Source: Campylobacter blaseri (GTDB lineage: Bacteria > Campylobacterota > Campylobacteria > Campylobacterales > Campylobacteraceae). Taken from it: a stretch of DNA of 64,000 nt. The stretch lies in assembly GCF_013201895.1 (NCBI RefSeq), contig NZ_CP053841.1, positions 124,001 through 188,000 of the forward strand, written 5' to 3'. Shown here one piece after another: positions 29,456-39,878 of the stretch. The translations under genes and the position numbers were made by a program. Numbering within the stretch: the stretch's first letter is position 1; each line of letters opens with the position of its first letter. The notes beneath the pieces were generated by a model. That model saw nothing but the letters and a program-made list of their open reading frames with translations, had not been told where the DNA came from and ran no database searches.

Positions 29456-30987
29456 TGGGGTATATTTTAAGCTTAGTTATAGTTTTTCCACTCATAGCAG
29501 CGTTGTTTGCTTTTATCGTGGATGAGAAAAGCATTAGAGCATACTCTTTAATAGTTAGCTTTATAGAATTTTGTTTTACTATTTTAGTATGGATAAATTT
29601 CTCTTCTGAAATTTCTGTTATTCAAATGATGGAGTTTATTCCGTTAATTAATTCACTTAATGTTAATTATCATTTAGGGGTTGATGGAATTTCACTTTTT
29701 TTGATAGTTCTTAGCTCATTTATAGTTTTTGTATCACTTATAAGTCTAACTATCAAGGATAGGTTAAAGCATATAATAATTAGTATTTTGTTTTTAGAAA
29801 TGACCATGATGGGTGTTTTTCTTAGCTTAGATGCTATTTTATTTTATACATTTTGGGAACTATCTTTGTTGCCAATGTTCTATATTATAGGTTCTTGGGG
29901 AAGTGGTAAAAGAATTTATGCTGCTGTAAAGTTTTTCATATACACATTCTTTGGATCTATGTTTATGCTTGTTGGGATACTTACTATGTCTTATCTTTCA
30001 TATAAAACTACTGGATATTATAGCTTTAATATACTAGAGTGGCAAAATTTAAACCTTCCTACAAGCACTCAAATTTGGATATTTTTAGCATTTTTTATAG
30101 CCTTTGCTATTAAAACTCCTATGTTTCCATTTCATACATGGCTTCCTTATGCACATGGACAAGCACCTACTGTTGGATCAATCTTACTTGCTGCCATACT
30201 TCTTAAAATGGGAACTTATGGTTTTGTAAGATTTTTACTTCCTATGTTTCCTGATGCTAGTGTATATTTTTCAGATTTTATATCCATAATAGCTATTATT
30301 ATGATAATTTACACATCTTTTATAGCTTTTGGACAAAAAGATATAAAACAAATTATAGCTTATAGCTCTATAGCACATATGGGAGTTATTGTTCTTGGTG
30401 TCTTTTCTATGAGTATAGAGGGCATTAGTGGTGCGATATTTTTAATGATAAGCCATGGGGTCATAAGTGGTGGTCTATTTATGCTTATTGGTTTTTTATA
30501 TGAAAGAAGACATACAAAGATATTAAGTGAGTTTGGTGGTATTGCAAAAACTATGCCTATCTATGCAACTTTGTTTTGTATAGTTTTATTAGGTTCCATT
30601 GGACTTCCTTTAACTATGGGTTTTCCAGGGGAGTTTTTAAGCTTACTTGGAATATTTAAAGTAAATCCTATATACGCATTTCTTGGAGGATTTGGCATAA
30701 TAATGGGGGCTATATATAGTATGAATCTTTTTAAATTAACATTTTTTGGACCAATCACAAAAACAGAAAACAGAAATTTAAAAGATTTAAACATATCAGA
30801 GCTTTTTGCAATAGTACCAATAGTCTTTTTAACTATATTTTTAGGAATTTATCCAAATTTACTTTTAACAAATATAGATAAATCCGTTCAAAATAGTATA
30901 TTTTTTATGTATCAAAAAACTGATAATAACACAACAAAAAGCTATATAGAAAACTCAAATACTAAAAGGAGTTTAGATGTTAAATAG
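29455..30987 (+). CDS. nuoM: NADH-quinone oxidoreductase subunit M
   Basis: A 510-residue antiporter-like subunit. The key helix FWELSLLPMFYIIGSWG carries the conserved glutamate, and IKTPMFPFHTWLPYAHG with GQAPTVGSILLAAILLKMG the conserved lysine. It ends with a hydrophilic tail rich in asparagine and lysine. Overlaps nuoN by 11 bases. Confidence 0.95.
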   Translation: MGYILSLVIVFPLIAALFAFIVDEKSIRAYSLIVSFIEFCFTILVWINFSSEISVIQMMEFIPLINSLNVNYHLGVDGISLFLIVLSSFIVFVSLISLTIKDRLKHIIISILFLEMTMMGVFLSLDAILFYTFWELSLLPMFYIIGSWGSGKRIYAAVKFFIYTFFGSMFMLVGILTMSYLSYKTTGYYSFNILEWQNLNLPTSTQIWIFLAFFIAFAIKTPMFPFHTWLPYAHGQAPTVGSILLAAILLKMGTYGFVRFLLPMFPDASVYFSDFISIIAIIMIIYTSFIAFGQKDIKQIIAYSSIAHMGVIVLGVFSMSIEGISGAIFLMISHGVISGGLFMLIGFLYERRHTKILSEFGGIAKTMPIYATLFCIVLLGSIGLPLTMGFPGEFLSLLGIFKVNPIYAFLGGFGIIMGAIYSMNLFKLTFFGPITKTENRNLKDLNISELFAIVPIVFLTIFLGIYPNLLLTNIDKSVQNSIFFMYQKTDNNTTKSYIENSNTKRSLDVK

Positions 30988-32446
30988 AATTATTTTTGAT
31001 ATCCAAGCTTTAAATTTATCATCAATTGCTCCAATGATTTTATTAATCTTTTTTGCATTAGGGATACTTTGCATAAGCATGGTAAAAAAAGAGCTTTCAA
31101 ACAGATTTTATCTATCTTTAACTATAGTTGGGCTAATTTTAAATTTTATAACAATTAGCAGTCCATTGGCAAATTTTAGAGGAATGTTTAACATTGTGCT
31201 AATGGACGGTATAGCTGTATTTTCCATAATTTTAATCATAGCAACATCGATATTTTTTATGGCATTGAAATTTGAAGACAATTATAGTAGTGAAACTAGT
31301 AAGCCTGAGTTCTATAGTCTTTTTCTATTCATGTTAGTTGGGTATGAATTTATGGTAAGTAGTGATAATTTGATTTTAATTATAATAGGCTTAGAGCTAT
31401 CTAGCTTAGCACTTTATACACTTATTGCTTTAAAAAACACAAAGTACTCTGTGGAAGCTGCTTTAAAATATTTTGTTATGGGATCTGTGGGCTCTGGTTT
31501 TTTCATTTTTGGTTGTGCCATACTCTATCTTGTAACAGGAAGCGTTGAAATGCATACAATATATAGTGCAATATCTGAAGCTAAGATGAAAAGTAATTTA
31601 ACACTATATGCTGGAACTATCTTTATAGTTGTTGCGATTGGATTTAAGGTCTCTTTAGTTCCATTTCATACTTGGCTACCAGATGTTTATGAGGGCGCCT
31701 CAACTCCTTTGGCTGCTTATATCTCTATAGTTCCTAAAATAGCAGCTTTTGTAATTGGACTAAGAATATTTGATTCTTTTTTGCTAGCTGGTATTGATTG
31801 GATAAGCAATGTATTATACATTATAATCGTCCTAACTATGACTTTAGCTAATATAACAGCCTTAGTTCAAAAAAGCGTAAAAAGAATGCTTGCATTTAGC
31901 TCTATATCTAATGCAGGATTTGCAATGGCTGCCATTCTTGTTGGCACTACTCAAGCAACTATGAGTCTGTTTTTATACTGGATTATGTTTGCTATTGCAA
32001 ATTTAGGAGCTTTTAGTGTGGTTTGGGTTATGGAGAATGTAAATAATGAAAAATCAAAAGTAAAATTTGAGAATTTTTCCGGACTTATAAAAGAGCAACC
32101 GCTACTAGCTTTAATTATGGCTATTTTTATGTTTTCCTTAGCAGGGATACCGCCTTTTAGCCTTTTTTGGGGTAAAATTTATATTATAGGTTCGATTTTG
32201 AGTGTAGAGTATAATATACTTGCTGTAATTATGGTTTTAAATAGTGCTATTGCAGTTTATTATTATTTAAAAATTGTAGTATATATGTTTTTAAAAGAAC
32301 CGCTAGAAAAGATAGAAATTTCCATAAAATTAGTAAGATTTGTTTTAATTTTAACTGCACTGCTGTCTATTTTTGCACCAATTGTAGTGGAGTATATTTT
32401 TTCAACTCTTAAACTTAGCTCTATGATTATAATTAGTGGTTATTAA
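30977..32446 (+). CDS. nuoN: NADH-quinone oxidoreductase subunit N
   Basis: A 489-residue antiporter-like subunit, last gene of the nuo operon. Motifs: [35 protein letters not shown] and the central lysine helices. The start has AAAAGGAG upstream inside nuoM. The 3' end overlaps the convergent miaA gene by 14 bases, so there is no room for a separate terminator. Confidence 0.95.
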   Translation: MLNRIIFDIQALNLSSIAPMILLIFFALGILCISMVKKELSNRFYLSLTIVGLILNFITISSPLANFRGMFNIVLMDGIAVFSIILIIATSIFFMALKFEDNYSSETSKPEFYSLFLFMLVGYEFMVSSDNLILIIIGLELSSLALYTLIALKNTKYSVEAALKYFVMGSVGSGFFIFGCAILYLVTGSVEMHTIYSAISEAKMKSNLTLYAGTIFIVVAIGFKVSLVPFHTWLPDVYEGASTPLAAYISIVPKIAAFVIGLRIFDSFLLAGIDWISNVLYIIIVLTMTLANITALVQKSVKRMLAFSSISNAGFAMAAILVGTTQATMSLFLYWIMFAIANLGAFSVVWVMENVNNEKSKVKFENFSGLIKEQPLLALIMAIFMFSLAGIPPFSLFWGKIYIIGSILSVEYNILAVIMVLNSAIAVYYYLKIVVYMFLKEPLEKIEISIKLVRFVLILTALLSIFAPIVVEYIFSTLKLSSMIIISGY

Positions 32447-33317
32447 AGGTTAAAAAATCCTCTATAGCCACTTTTAAAGACTCAATATCTAAAGAGATTT
32501 TATCTTTAAATTTTGATTTATTAAAAGTTCTTTGTCTCTTTGCAAGCTGTACTGTATGGATTGTTATAAGATCTACAAGCTCATTTTTTGAAATTTTATT
32601 ATCAAAATAATCCTTGCACTCTTTAAGTCCTATGCAGTTTAAAGCTTTTAAGCTATTATCATATTTACTAAAAAGATATTTTGCTTCATCTAAAAGACCA
32701 GCTTCAAACATTTTTTTGGTTCTTGCTTTAATCTTTTCTCTTAATATCTCTTTATCTGTTTTAATTTCAAAAATTTTAAGATGATTAATGGTGGGCTTGC
32801 TTGTGTTTTCTTTTAGAAATTTTGTTGGAATTTGATTTGTTGTTTTATATATACTATACCATTTTAAAAGCCTATAACTATCATTTTGGCTATATTTTAA
32901 AGCAAATTGGGGATCTATATCTTTAATAATTTCATAAATTTCATCATTTTTTAGATCCGTTTTTACATTATCTATTTTTGGACTAAGGCCACTTAGCATG
33001 GTTTTTAGATAAAAGCTACTGCCACCTGTGATTATTAAGGGTACATTTAACTTTTTAGCATGCTCTTTTGCTTGTCTATACTCTTTTATAAAATTGCCAA
33101 CACTAAAATGTTTGTTTGGATATATTAAATTAATCCCAAAATGCCTTACCAAGCTAAGTTCATTTTTACTTGGTTTAGCACTTACAATATCTATCTCCTT
33201 ATAAACTGAAAGAGAATCAAGGCTTAGTATAATACCATTATACTTTTGGGCTATTTCAAGAGCTAAGTTGCTCTTACCGCTAGCAGTAGTTCCAATAATA
33301 GCAAATTCTACAAACAT
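32433..33317 (-). CDS. miaA: tRNA dimethylallyltransferase
   Basis: A 294-residue enzyme that adds the dimethylallyl group to A37 of tRNAs reading U-starting codons. The P-loop is [12 protein letters not shown] (8-19), then [20 protein letters not shown], where many MiaA have DSMQ, and [16 protein letters not shown]. Convergent with nuoN. It is encoded alone on this strand, with a divergent small membrane protein 109 bp away. Confidence 0.93.
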   Translation of the reverse strand: MFVEFAIIGTTASGKSNLALEIAQKYNGIILSLDSLSVYKEIDIVSAKPSKNELSLVRHFGINLIYPNKHFSVGNFIKEYRQAKEHAKKLNVPLIITGGSSFYLKTMLSGLSPKIDNVKTDLKNDEIYEIIKDIDPQFALKYSQNDSYRLLKWYSIYKTTNQIPTKFLKENTSKPTINHLKIFEIKTDKEILREKIKARTKKMFEAGLLDEAKYLFSKYDNSLKALNCIGLKECKDYFDNKISKNELVDLITIHTVQLAKRQRTFNKSKFKDKISLDIESLKVAIEDFLTFNNH

Positions 33318-33426
33318 ATATCTCCTTAAGTAAAATATTTTAACATATATTGATTTAATAATGACTATTTTATTTTAAATTAGCTAAAATGTTAGATTAT
33401 ATATCTAAAAACAGCAAGGAGAGAGT

Positions 33427-33723
33427 ATGAGCATTGATACTATTATTATTTTAGGGCTTTGTGTAGTTTTGTTTTTAATGCTTATTTTATTTTATATAAA
33501 AGATGAACAGACAAATAAAAGATTTGATAGATACGATCAGATAATTAGCGATAATATGGCTGAAATTTTTACTTTAAAAAAATCTTTAGAATCTTTGAAT
33601 GAAATTGTTGATGATCTAGATATTGGGGATTTTTCAGAGCAAATCGATGCCCAAATAGATAAAAAAATAAATCCAACACTTGAATCTTTGAAAGATATAG
33701 AAAGCCTAATAAGACAATTATAA
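33427..33723 (+). CDS. small single-pass membrane protein with coiled coil, unknown function
   Basis: A 98-residue protein with an N-terminal hydrophobic helix (about 5-24) followed by a charged, heptad-like helical part (KSLESLNEIVDDLDIGD). Nothing identifies its function. AAGGAGAG precedes the ATG. It lies upstream of moaA in the same direction, so it may share that transcript. Confidence 0.65.
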   Translation: MSIDTIIILGLCVVLFLMLILFYIKDEQTNKRFDRYDQIISDNMAEIFTLKKSLESLNEIVDDLDIGDFSEQIDAQIDKKINPTLESLKDIESLIRQL

Positions 33724-33786
33724 AAAGATTATCTATATTGCATTTACAAAATAATTGTATCATTAAAGAAAAAGATAGGATTTAAA

Positions 33787-34755
33787 TTGTTAATAGATGG
33801 ACATGGTAGAGTTGTTGATTACTTAAGAATTTCAGTAACACAAAGATGTAATTTTAGATGTAAATATTGTATGCCAAATACCCCTTTTAGCTGGGTTCCA
33901 AAAGAAAATTTATTAAGCTTTGAAGAGCTGTTTATGTTTATAAAAGTTGCAATTGATGAGGGCATAAAAAAGATAAGAATTACAGGCGGTGAGCCACTTG
34001 TTAGAAAAGACTTGGATAAATTTATTAAAATGATAAGTGATTATGCACCTGAAATTGATTTAGCACTTACAACAAATGCATATTTTTTACAAAACTACGC
34101 ACAACTTTTGAAAGATTCAGGGCTTAAAAGAATAAATGTATCTCTTGATACTCTAGATCCTAAAAAAGCACAACAAATAGCACAAAAAAATGTTTTACAT
34201 AAGGTATTACTAGGAATTGATAAAGCAATTGAGGTAGGGCTAAAAGCAAAGATAAATACAGTAGCCCTAAAAAACATAAATGAAAATGAGCTTATATCTC
34301 TTTTGGAGTTTGCAAAATCAAAAAATGCAACCATAAGATATATAGAATACATGGAAAATACACACGCAAACGATGAGCTAGTAGGGCTTAAAAGAGATGA
34401 AATTTTAAACATAATTTCACAAAAATATAGTATTAAAGAGGTTGGCAAACTAGCAAATTCTCCATCAACTATGTATGAGATAGATGATGGATATAAATTT
34501 GGAATTATTGATCCACATAAGCATGATTTTTGTGACTCTTGCAATAGAATAAGACTTAGTGCAGAAGGGCTTTTGATACCTTGTTTGTATTTTGAAGAGG
34601 CACTTAGTATTAAAAAAGCTTTAAAAGATGGCAATATTAATGCGGCTGTTGAGATACTTAGAGAGGTTTTAAGAAATAAACCTGAAAAGAATAAATGGGG
34701 CACAATTGCTGAAAATGAAATTTCAAGTAGAGCATTTTACGAAACAGGTGGGTGA
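33787..34755 (+). CDS. moaA: GTP 3',8-cyclase (molybdenum cofactor step 1)
   Basis: A 322-residue radical SAM enzyme that starts molybdopterin synthesis. The N-terminal cluster is C21-C25-C28 ([13 protein letters not shown]), the glycine motif [11 protein letters not shown] follows, and the C-terminal cluster is seen in [15 protein letters not shown] with a later cysteine in LIPC. The TTG start is supported by an AGGA box (GATAGGATTTAAA). Its product is needed by the TorA-like reductase of this window. The C-terminus is GG-like (ETGG), as usual for MoaA. Overlaps queE by 4 bases. Confidence 0.95.
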   Translation: MLIDGHGRVVDYLRISVTQRCNFRCKYCMPNTPFSWVPKENLLSFEELFMFIKVAIDEGIKKIRITGGEPLVRKDLDKFIKMISDYAPEIDLALTTNAYFLQNYAQLLKDSGLKRINVSLDTLDPKKAQQIAQKNVLHKVLLGIDKAIEVGLKAKINTVALKNINENELISLLEFAKSKNATIRYIEYMENTHANDELVGLKRDEILNIISQKYSIKEVGKLANSPSTMYEIDDGYKFGIIDPHKHDFCDSCNRIRLSAEGLLIPCLYFEEALSIKKALKDGNINAAVEILREVLRNKPEKNKWGTIAENEISSRAFYETGG

Positions 34756-35501
34756 TATTGCTCAAGTTAGTGGAGTGGTTTTATAGCATACAAGGCGAGG
34801 GAAAATATGCAGGATCAAGTGCTATTTTTTTCCGTTTTGCAGGGTGTAATCTTAGATGTAGAGGCTTTAATGTAAAGCAAATTTCACCAAAAACTAATGA
34901 AGCATTGGTTGGTTGTGATACTATTAGAGCTGTCTACACAAGCCATTTTGAATATGAAAATATAGATATTGCCTCTCAGCTATTTAAAAAAATAGACTCT
35001 TTAAAATTAAATCATAAACCAATAATTGTAATAACAGGCGGAGAACCTCTTTTGCATTATAAAAATAGTGTTTTTTATGAGTTTGTTAGTAGGTTATTAG
35101 AGCTTGAGTATGAGGTTCATTTTGAAACAAATGGGAGTATAGAGGTTGATTTTATAAATTTTCCAAATTACAAAAAATGTATTTTTTGTATAAGCCCTAA
35201 ACTATCTAATAGCTTAGAAAAAAACGAAAAAAGATTAAATTACAATGCTTTAAATACGATTAAAAATAGTTCAAAAGATAGCTTTTATAAATTTGTAATA
35301 TCTAAAGAGATTACTTTAAAAGATGAAATTTTAGATATTATAAAAAATGCACCAAATAGTGTTTTTTGTATGCCTATGTCTAAAAACAAAAAAGAGCTAG
35401 AAGAGAATGCAAAATATACTTTTAATTTTTGTCTTGAAAATGGATATAATTATAGTGATAGAATTCATATTAGAATATTTGATGATAAAGATGGAATTTA
35501 G
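34752..35501 (+). CDS. queE: 7-carboxy-7-deazaguanine synthase (radical SAM)
   Basis: A 249-residue enzyme of the queuosine precursor pathway. [20 protein letters not shown] is the typical N-terminus. The radical SAM cysteines are C32, C36 and C55: the spacing is CX3CX18C instead of CX3CX2C. The third cysteine sits in GCDT, which matches the CDT of normal QueE, so an 18-residue insertion separates the last two ligands. A GTG start overlaps the moaA stop. QueD follows at once, and QueH is encoded near 62 kb. Confidence 0.9.
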   Translation: MILLKLVEWFYSIQGEGKYAGSSAIFFRFAGCNLRCRGFNVKQISPKTNEALVGCDTIRAVYTSHFEYENIDIASQLFKKIDSLKLNHKPIIVITGGEPLLHYKNSVFYEFVSRLLELEYEVHFETNGSIEVDFINFPNYKKCIFCISPKLSNSLEKNEKRLNYNALNTIKNSSKDSFYKFVISKEITLKDEILDIIKNAPNSVFCMPMSKNKKELEENAKYTFNFCLENGYNYSDRIHIRIFDDKDGI

Positions 35502-36083
35502 ATGATTATAAGAAAAATTTACAATTTTGAAAACGCACATATAGTTAGATTTTGTAGTTCAAAAAGATGTAGAACTAGCATACATGGACACTCATATAAG
35601 TGTGAAGTTTTGCTTAGTTCAAATTTCTTAGATAACGCCTCTATGGTGTATGATTTTGGACTTATGAAACAAGGTATTAAAACTTTAATTGATAGTTTTG
35701 ATCACTCTACTACTATATTTAGTGGTGATAGCGATGAGTATAAAAACGATATCAAAAAACACTCTTTAAGATGGGTTGAAATTCCATACAATCCAAGTGC
35801 AGAGCAGTTTTGCAGAGTGTTTTTTGTTTTGATTGATAGGCTTTTATCTCTTACAAAAATGCAAAATGGCGAAAAGGAAGTAAGGCTTCATAGTATTATA
35901 GTTCATGAGACAACTACAGGTTATGCTCAATGTTTTAGAGATGATGCTTACAATGAAAATATGGGGATCATAAATTTAGAAGATATCAAATTTAGCGATG
36001 AGGTAGTTGGTGAGTGGTACGATAAAGAGCTATTTAATAAAATGAAAAATGGAATTAGCTTTATAGATGAAAAAGATTGCTAA
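35502..36083 (+). CDS. queD: 6-carboxytetrahydropterin synthase
   Basis: A 193-residue member of the PTPS/QueD family, which converts the FolE product to 6-carboxytetrahydropterin. Zinc histidines are H13 (NFENAHIV) and H28/H30 (SIHGHSY), with catalytic cysteine C23 just before. It is longer than the E. coli enzyme (about 120 residues), with extra segments in the second half. It abuts queE and the following membrane-protein gene with no gap. Confidence 0.92.
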   Translation: MIIRKIYNFENAHIVRFCSSKRCRTSIHGHSYKCEVLLSSNFLDNASMVYDFGLMKQGIKTLIDSFDHSTTIFSGDSDEYKNDIKKHSLRWVEIPYNPSAEQFCRVFFVLIDRLLSLTKMQNGEKEVRLHSIIVHETTTGYAQCFRDDAYNENMGIINLEDIKFSDEVVGEWYDKELFNKMKNGISFIDEKDC

Positions 36084-36473
36084 ATGATGGAGTTATACGA
36101 AACAAGCCTAAGTCTTCATAAGTTTTTTGCGCTATTGGTTTTTTTGATGTCTATTTTACATCTCATTCTTACACAATTTGGCGAAGGTCCAAAATATGCA
36201 AAAAGAATAAGACTTTTTTTACCAGCTTACTACTCAGTTATGGCTATGCTTTTTGTAACTGGGGCAAATTTGCTACCGATTTTAAGATTTAATTTTAGCT
36301 ACAGTGTTATTGTAATGATTATAGTATTTATAGTTATGATAGGCTTTGGAGCCATTGGGTTTAAAGCTTTGAAAAGAGCTTACTATACTAAAAACTATTC
36401 ACCATTTAAGAAGAAAATGAGAAATTTAATAATGATAAATTTAATTATAATTTTAATAGCGAGTTATATATAA
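36084..36473 (+). CDS. conserved membrane protein, four predicted helices
   Basis: A 129-residue hydrophobic protein with helices at about 12-30, 45-66, 72-92 and 110-128, and two histidines in the first helix region (LHKFFALLVF, LHLILTQ). The histidines might bind haem, as in small b-type membrane proteins, but this is only a guess. It lies between queD and rsmE with overlapping or adjacent ends. Confidence 0.7.
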   Translation: MMELYETSLSLHKFFALLVFLMSILHLILTQFGEGPKYAKRIRLFLPAYYSVMAMLFVTGANLLPILRFNFSYSVIVMIIVFIVMIGFGAIGFKALKRAYYTKNYSPFKKKMRNLIMINLIIILIASYI

Positions 36474-37129
36474 TGGTTTTTTTATATTCAAAAAATTGTA
36501 GCGATGAGTATTTACAGATAGAAAATGAGCAATTTAAACATCTTAGAGCAAGAAGAGTTAAAGTAGGTGATAGGCTTGATGTTAGAAATTTAAAAGATGG
36601 CTATAACTACATCTATGAGATACGGGAAATTTTAAGAAAAAGTATAAATTTAGAACTGATTTTTAAAAATAGTGTAGAAGATAAAAAAAGCAATATTAGT
36701 ATTGCATGGGCAGTTGTTGAAGATAGTGTTATAGAAAAAACACTACCTAGTTTAAATGAAATAGGTGTTGAGAGATTAATTTTTGTATATTGTGACTTTT
36801 CGCAAAAAAATATAAAACTAAATTTTGAAAGATTTGAGAGAATTTTAATAAGCTCATCACAACAATGTGGTAGAAATTCTATCTTAGAGATGGAAATTTG
36901 TCAAAGTAGTGATGAGTTAAAAGATAAATTCAGTAAAATTTCTTTAGTTGATTTTGGTGGAGAAAACATAGATAATGCAAACAAAGATGAGATTTTATTC
37001 ATAGGTCCAGAGGGTGGATTTAGCAAAAGAGAAAAAAATATGTTTGAAAAAAAGTATGCTCTAAACTCTCCATATATACTTAGATCAAACACTGCTATTT
37101 TGGCAGCTACATCAAAAATGATATTGTAA
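36473..37129 (+). CDS. rsmE: 16S rRNA (uracil1498-N3)-methyltransferase
   Basis: A 218-residue SPOUT-class methyltransferase. The N-terminal PUA-like part has HLRARRVKVGD and the C-terminal knot has IGPEGGFSKREK and LRSNTAILAAT, both typical for RsmE. It is slightly short against the usual 240 residues but complete in its motifs. It overlaps the preceding gene by one base. Confidence 0.92.
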   Translation: MVFLYSKNCSDEYLQIENEQFKHLRARRVKVGDRLDVRNLKDGYNYIYEIREILRKSINLELIFKNSVEDKKSNISIAWAVVEDSVIEKTLPSLNEIGVERLIFVYCDFSQKNIKLNFERFERILISSSQQCGRNSILEMEICQSSDELKDKFSKISLVDFGGENIDNANKDEILFIGPEGGFSKREKNMFEKKYALNSPYILRSNTAILAATSKMIL

Positions 37130-37154
37130 ATTTGATTTTTTATTAATTTTGTAG

Positions 37155-37160
37155 TATAAT
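37155..37160 (+). promoter_or_regulatory. rpmE: -10 box for rpmE
   Basis: TATAAT after a T-rich stretch (TTTTGTAG), 42 bases before rpmE. The ribosomal-protein gene would therefore have its own promoter inside the longer run. Confidence 0.6.
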
Positions 37161-37202
37161 CAGCCTTCAATTTAGAATTTAGATCTAAAAAAAGGAATTA
37201 TA

Positions 37203-37403
37203 ATGAAAAAAGATATACATCCAGAATATATAGAATGCACTGCAACTTGTGCATGTGGAAACACTTTTCAAACAAAATCAAACAAACCTGAAATAAGAGT
37301 TGACATCTGTTCAGAATGCCATCCATTCTTCACAGGCAGTGAAAAGATAGTAGATTCAGCTGGTAGAGTTGAGAAATTTAAGAAAAAATACGGCATGAAC
37401 TAA
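37203..37403 (+). CDS. rpmE: 50S ribosomal protein L31
   Basis: A 66-residue zinc-binding L31. Cysteine pairs are in TCACGNTF and [12 protein letters not shown]. Good Shine-Dalgarno AAAAGGAAT. The zinc-type (C+) form implies that a non-zinc paralogue could exist elsewhere. rsmI starts 3 bases downstream. Confidence 0.97.
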   Translation: MKKDIHPEYIECTATCACGNTFQTKSNKPEIRVDICSECHPFFTGSEKIVDSAGRVEKFKKKYGMN

Positions 37404-37406
37404 AAA

Positions 37407-38219
37407 TTGCTATATTTTGTTCCTACCCCTATTGGGAACTTAGCAGATATCTCAGAGCGTGCATTGAATGTTATTTCAAGCTCTGAGATTGTCTTTTGCG
37501 AAGATACAAGAGTTGCAAAAAAACTTATAAATTTACTTAAAGATAGATATAATCTCAACATAAAAGAAAAAATTTTCTACTCTGTTCATTCCCATAATGA
37601 GAAAGACTTTATTTTTAATATCGACCAGTCTATATTTGAAAAAGAGTGCATATATATGAGTGATGCAGGAATGCCTTGTATTAGCGATCCTGGTGTTCAT
37701 CTTGTTAGATATATGCAAGAAAAAAAGCTTGCTTATGAAGTATTAAGTGGTTCAAATGCTCTTTTATTAAGCGCTGTTGCAAGTGGAATTGTAGAAAAAG
37801 AGTTTACGTTTTTAGGGTTTTTATCAAATAGGGGCGAAGCTAGAAAAATTGAAATTCAAAATGTGCTAAATTCTATCTATCCTGTAGTCCTATATGAATC
37901 TCCAAAAAGAATTATCGGTTTAATTGATGATATTTGCGAAGTTGATAAAGATAGAAGAGTTTTTTTAATTAAAGAGGCAACCAAAAAGTTTGAAACAAAA
38001 TATATAGATAGTGCAAAAAATTTAAAAATTGCTCTTGAGGATAAAAACTTAAATGGAGAATGGAGTGTTGTAATAGAAGCCTCCAAAAACCAAAATAGTG
38101 AAAAAATAACCCTTCAAGATATCGAATCTTTAGATATCCCTCCAAAACAAAAAGCAAAACTAATCTCTAAAATAACAGGCAAAAGCGTAAAAGAAATTTA
38201 TAACAATTTAATAAAATAA
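37407..38219 (+). CDS. rsmI: 16S rRNA (cytidine1402-2'-O)-methyltransferase
   Basis: A 270-residue tetrapyrrole-methylase-fold enzyme. It begins LYFVPTPIGNLADIS, then EDTRVAKKL, SDAGMPCISDPG and a LSGSNALLLSAVASG-like active-site segment, all diagnostic. TTG start only three bases after the rpmE stop. The region behind it (38220-38254) contains TATTAT at 38243-38248, a possible promoter for rlmB. Confidence 0.95.
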   Translation: MLYFVPTPIGNLADISERALNVISSSEIVFCEDTRVAKKLINLLKDRYNLNIKEKIFYSVHSHNEKDFIFNIDQSIFEKECIYMSDAGMPCISDPGVHLVRYMQEKKLAYEVLSGSNALLLSAVASGIVEKEFTFLGFLSNRGEARKIEIQNVLNSIYPVVLYESPKRIIGLIDDICEVDKDRRVFLIKEATKKFETKYIDSAKNLKIALEDKNLNGEWSVVIEASKNQNSEKITLQDIESLDIPPKQKAKLISKITGKSVKEIYNNLIK

Positions 38220-38254
38220 TATTATTTTTAAGAAGTTTTTGCTATTATCTTAAG

Positions 38255-38935
38255 ATGATTATTTACGGAAAACAATTATTTTTACATATTTTAGATAGGC
38301 ATAAAGAGAAGTTAGAAACCATCTATCTTGCCAAAGAGTGCGATAAACAGACATTTAGAAAAATTGCAAGCTCTGGTGTTAGGATAGAGCGAGTTGATAA
38401 TAAAAAAGCCCAAGCAATGGCAAGAGGTGGAAATCATCAAGGTTTTTTAGCCAAAGTTAAAGACTTTGAATTTGCAAGCATAGATGGATTAAAAAACAAA
38501 AATTTCTTAGTTATATTGTATGGTTTAAGCGATGTTGGAAATATAGGCGCTATAACTAGAACAGCATATGCCTTAGGTGCTGATGGTATAGTCATTGTAT
38601 CCAATAGTTTATCAATCGAAGGTATAATAAGAGCTAGTAGTGGCGCAGCCTATGAGATACCAATTTGCACTATAAAAAATGGGCTTGATTTAATAAATGA
38701 ATTAAAACAGGTTGGATTTAGTATTTACGGTAGTGCAAAAGGTGGAAAGAGTGTTCAAGAAGTTAAATTTAGCTCAAAAAAAGCTCTAATAATGGGTAGC
38801 GAAGGGGAAGGAATTCCTAACAAGGTTTTACAAAAATGTGATGATTGTCTAGGCATAAAAATGAACAATGATTGGGATTCTTTAAATGTTAGTGCAGCAT
38901 TTGCTATAATTTGCGATAGGATAATAAATGGATGA
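38255..38935 (+). CDS. rlmB: TrmH-family 23S rRNA 2'-O-methyltransferase RlmB
   Basis: A 226-residue SPOUT methyltransferase. The N-terminal substrate-binding part starts IIYGKQLFLHILD, the knot carries LSDVGNIGAITRTAYALG, IMGSEGEGIPN and NNDWDSLNVSAAFAI, which match motifs 1-3 of the family. Acts on G2251 in well-studied species; that position is inferred. It overlaps the next gene by 8 bases. Confidence 0.92.
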   Translation: MIIYGKQLFLHILDRHKEKLETIYLAKECDKQTFRKIASSGVRIERVDNKKAQAMARGGNHQGFLAKVKDFEFASIDGLKNKNFLVILYGLSDVGNIGAITRTAYALGADGIVIVSNSLSIEGIIRASSGAAYEIPICTIKNGLDLINELKQVGFSIYGSAKGGKSVQEVKFSSKKALIMGSEGEGIPNKVLQKCDDCLGIKMNNDWDSLNVSAAFAIICDRIING

Positions 38936-39878
38936 AAAAAAAGTAGTTAATTCTTTAGATAAAATTAAAGAAATTGGCATTAATGAAGTAGCAAGAGAGA
39001 CTCATATAGAGCCTGAATACATACAATTTATAGTTGATAAGAATTATGATGAACTTAAATCCAAAAATGCAAAATGCTTTATAAAAATACTTGAAAGAGA
39101 GTATGGCTTAGATTTAGATGAATGGATTGAAGAGTATAACACACATAATTCAGAATATTATCTTAAAGATAGTGGTCCAGTATTTTCTAATAGCATTAAG
39201 CAAAAAGAGATTGTTATAAAAGAGGGTAGAAAATTTCCTACATTTTTAATTTGGATACTTATTTTAGCTGTATTGATTTTTGTTGTTTTTAAATTCGAAT
39301 TATATAATTTTGAAAACTATTTTTCAAAAAATACACAAAGCGTTAACATATATCAAAATAACACAACTCCAATGGTTAAAGAGGTAGAAAACAAACTTGA
39401 AAACATAGGAATTATAGCTAACAATGAAGAATATAGCGAAACTAAAGAGGATAATGATACAAAGTTAAACGCTTTAGAGATTGCTGTAAATTTAGAGCAA
39501 AATACTACATTAAATGAAGATGAAAATTTAACTCTAGATGATAATTCTGAGCTTATTGCAGATGATAATTTAGCTAAAGATGAAGTAACTATAGCTTCTA
39601 AAGGTGTTAGCATTATTCCAAGTGAGAATATGTGGATAGGGATTATTGATTTAAAAAGTGGAAATAAATCAACTTTAACTACAGATAAAGAGTATAAGAT
39701 TGATCTAAGTAAAGAGCAGCTAATCCTAACAGGGCATGGATTATTTTCTTTGGACATAGATGGCGAAAAAGAGACATTTAAAAATAAAAATCCATATAGA
39801 TTGCATATAAAAAATGGCAAAGTTAAAAAGATAACATATGATGAGTTTGTAAAACTAAACAAAGGAAAAGCTTGGTAA
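38928..39878 (+). CDS. RodZ-like single-pass membrane protein, unknown function
   Basis: A 316-residue protein with a layout like RodZ: an N-terminal cytoplasmic helical domain (1-70; VARETHIEPEYIQFIV resembles a helix-turn-helix), one membrane helix at about 104-123, an acidic low-complexity linker (about 140-225), and a C-terminal beta-rich domain (about 225-316). RodZ links MreB to the wall in other bacteria. Sequence similarity is not obvious by eye, so this is a layout-based suggestion. It overlaps rlmB and the next gene. Confidence 0.6.
   Translation: MDEKKVVNSLDKIKEIGINEVARETHIEPEYIQFIVDKNYDELKSKNAKCFIKILEREYGLDLDEWIEEYNTHNSEYYLKDSGPVFSNSIKQKEIVIKEGRKFPTFLIWILILAVLIFVVFKFELYNFENYFSKNTQSVNIYQNNTTPMVKEVENKLENIGIIANNEEYSETKEDNDTKLNALEIAVNLEQNTTLNEDENLTLDDNSELIADDNLAKDEVTIASKGVSIIPSENMWIGIIDLKSGNKSTLTTDKEYKIDLSKEQLILTGHGLFSLDIDGEKETFKNKNPYRLHIKNGKVKKITYDEFVKLNKGKAW

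Noticed and set aside
34095-34703. A 202-codon minus-strand frame inside moaA.
   Set aside because: It is fully antisense to a well-supported moaA gene, is serine/leucine/phenylalanine-rich as expected for a shadow of lysine/glutamate-rich coding DNA, and has no motif.
39353-39862. A 169-codon minus-strand frame within the RodZ-like gene.
   Set aside because: Low-complexity serine/leucine shadow of the acidic linker and C-terminal domain; no ribosome site and no motif.
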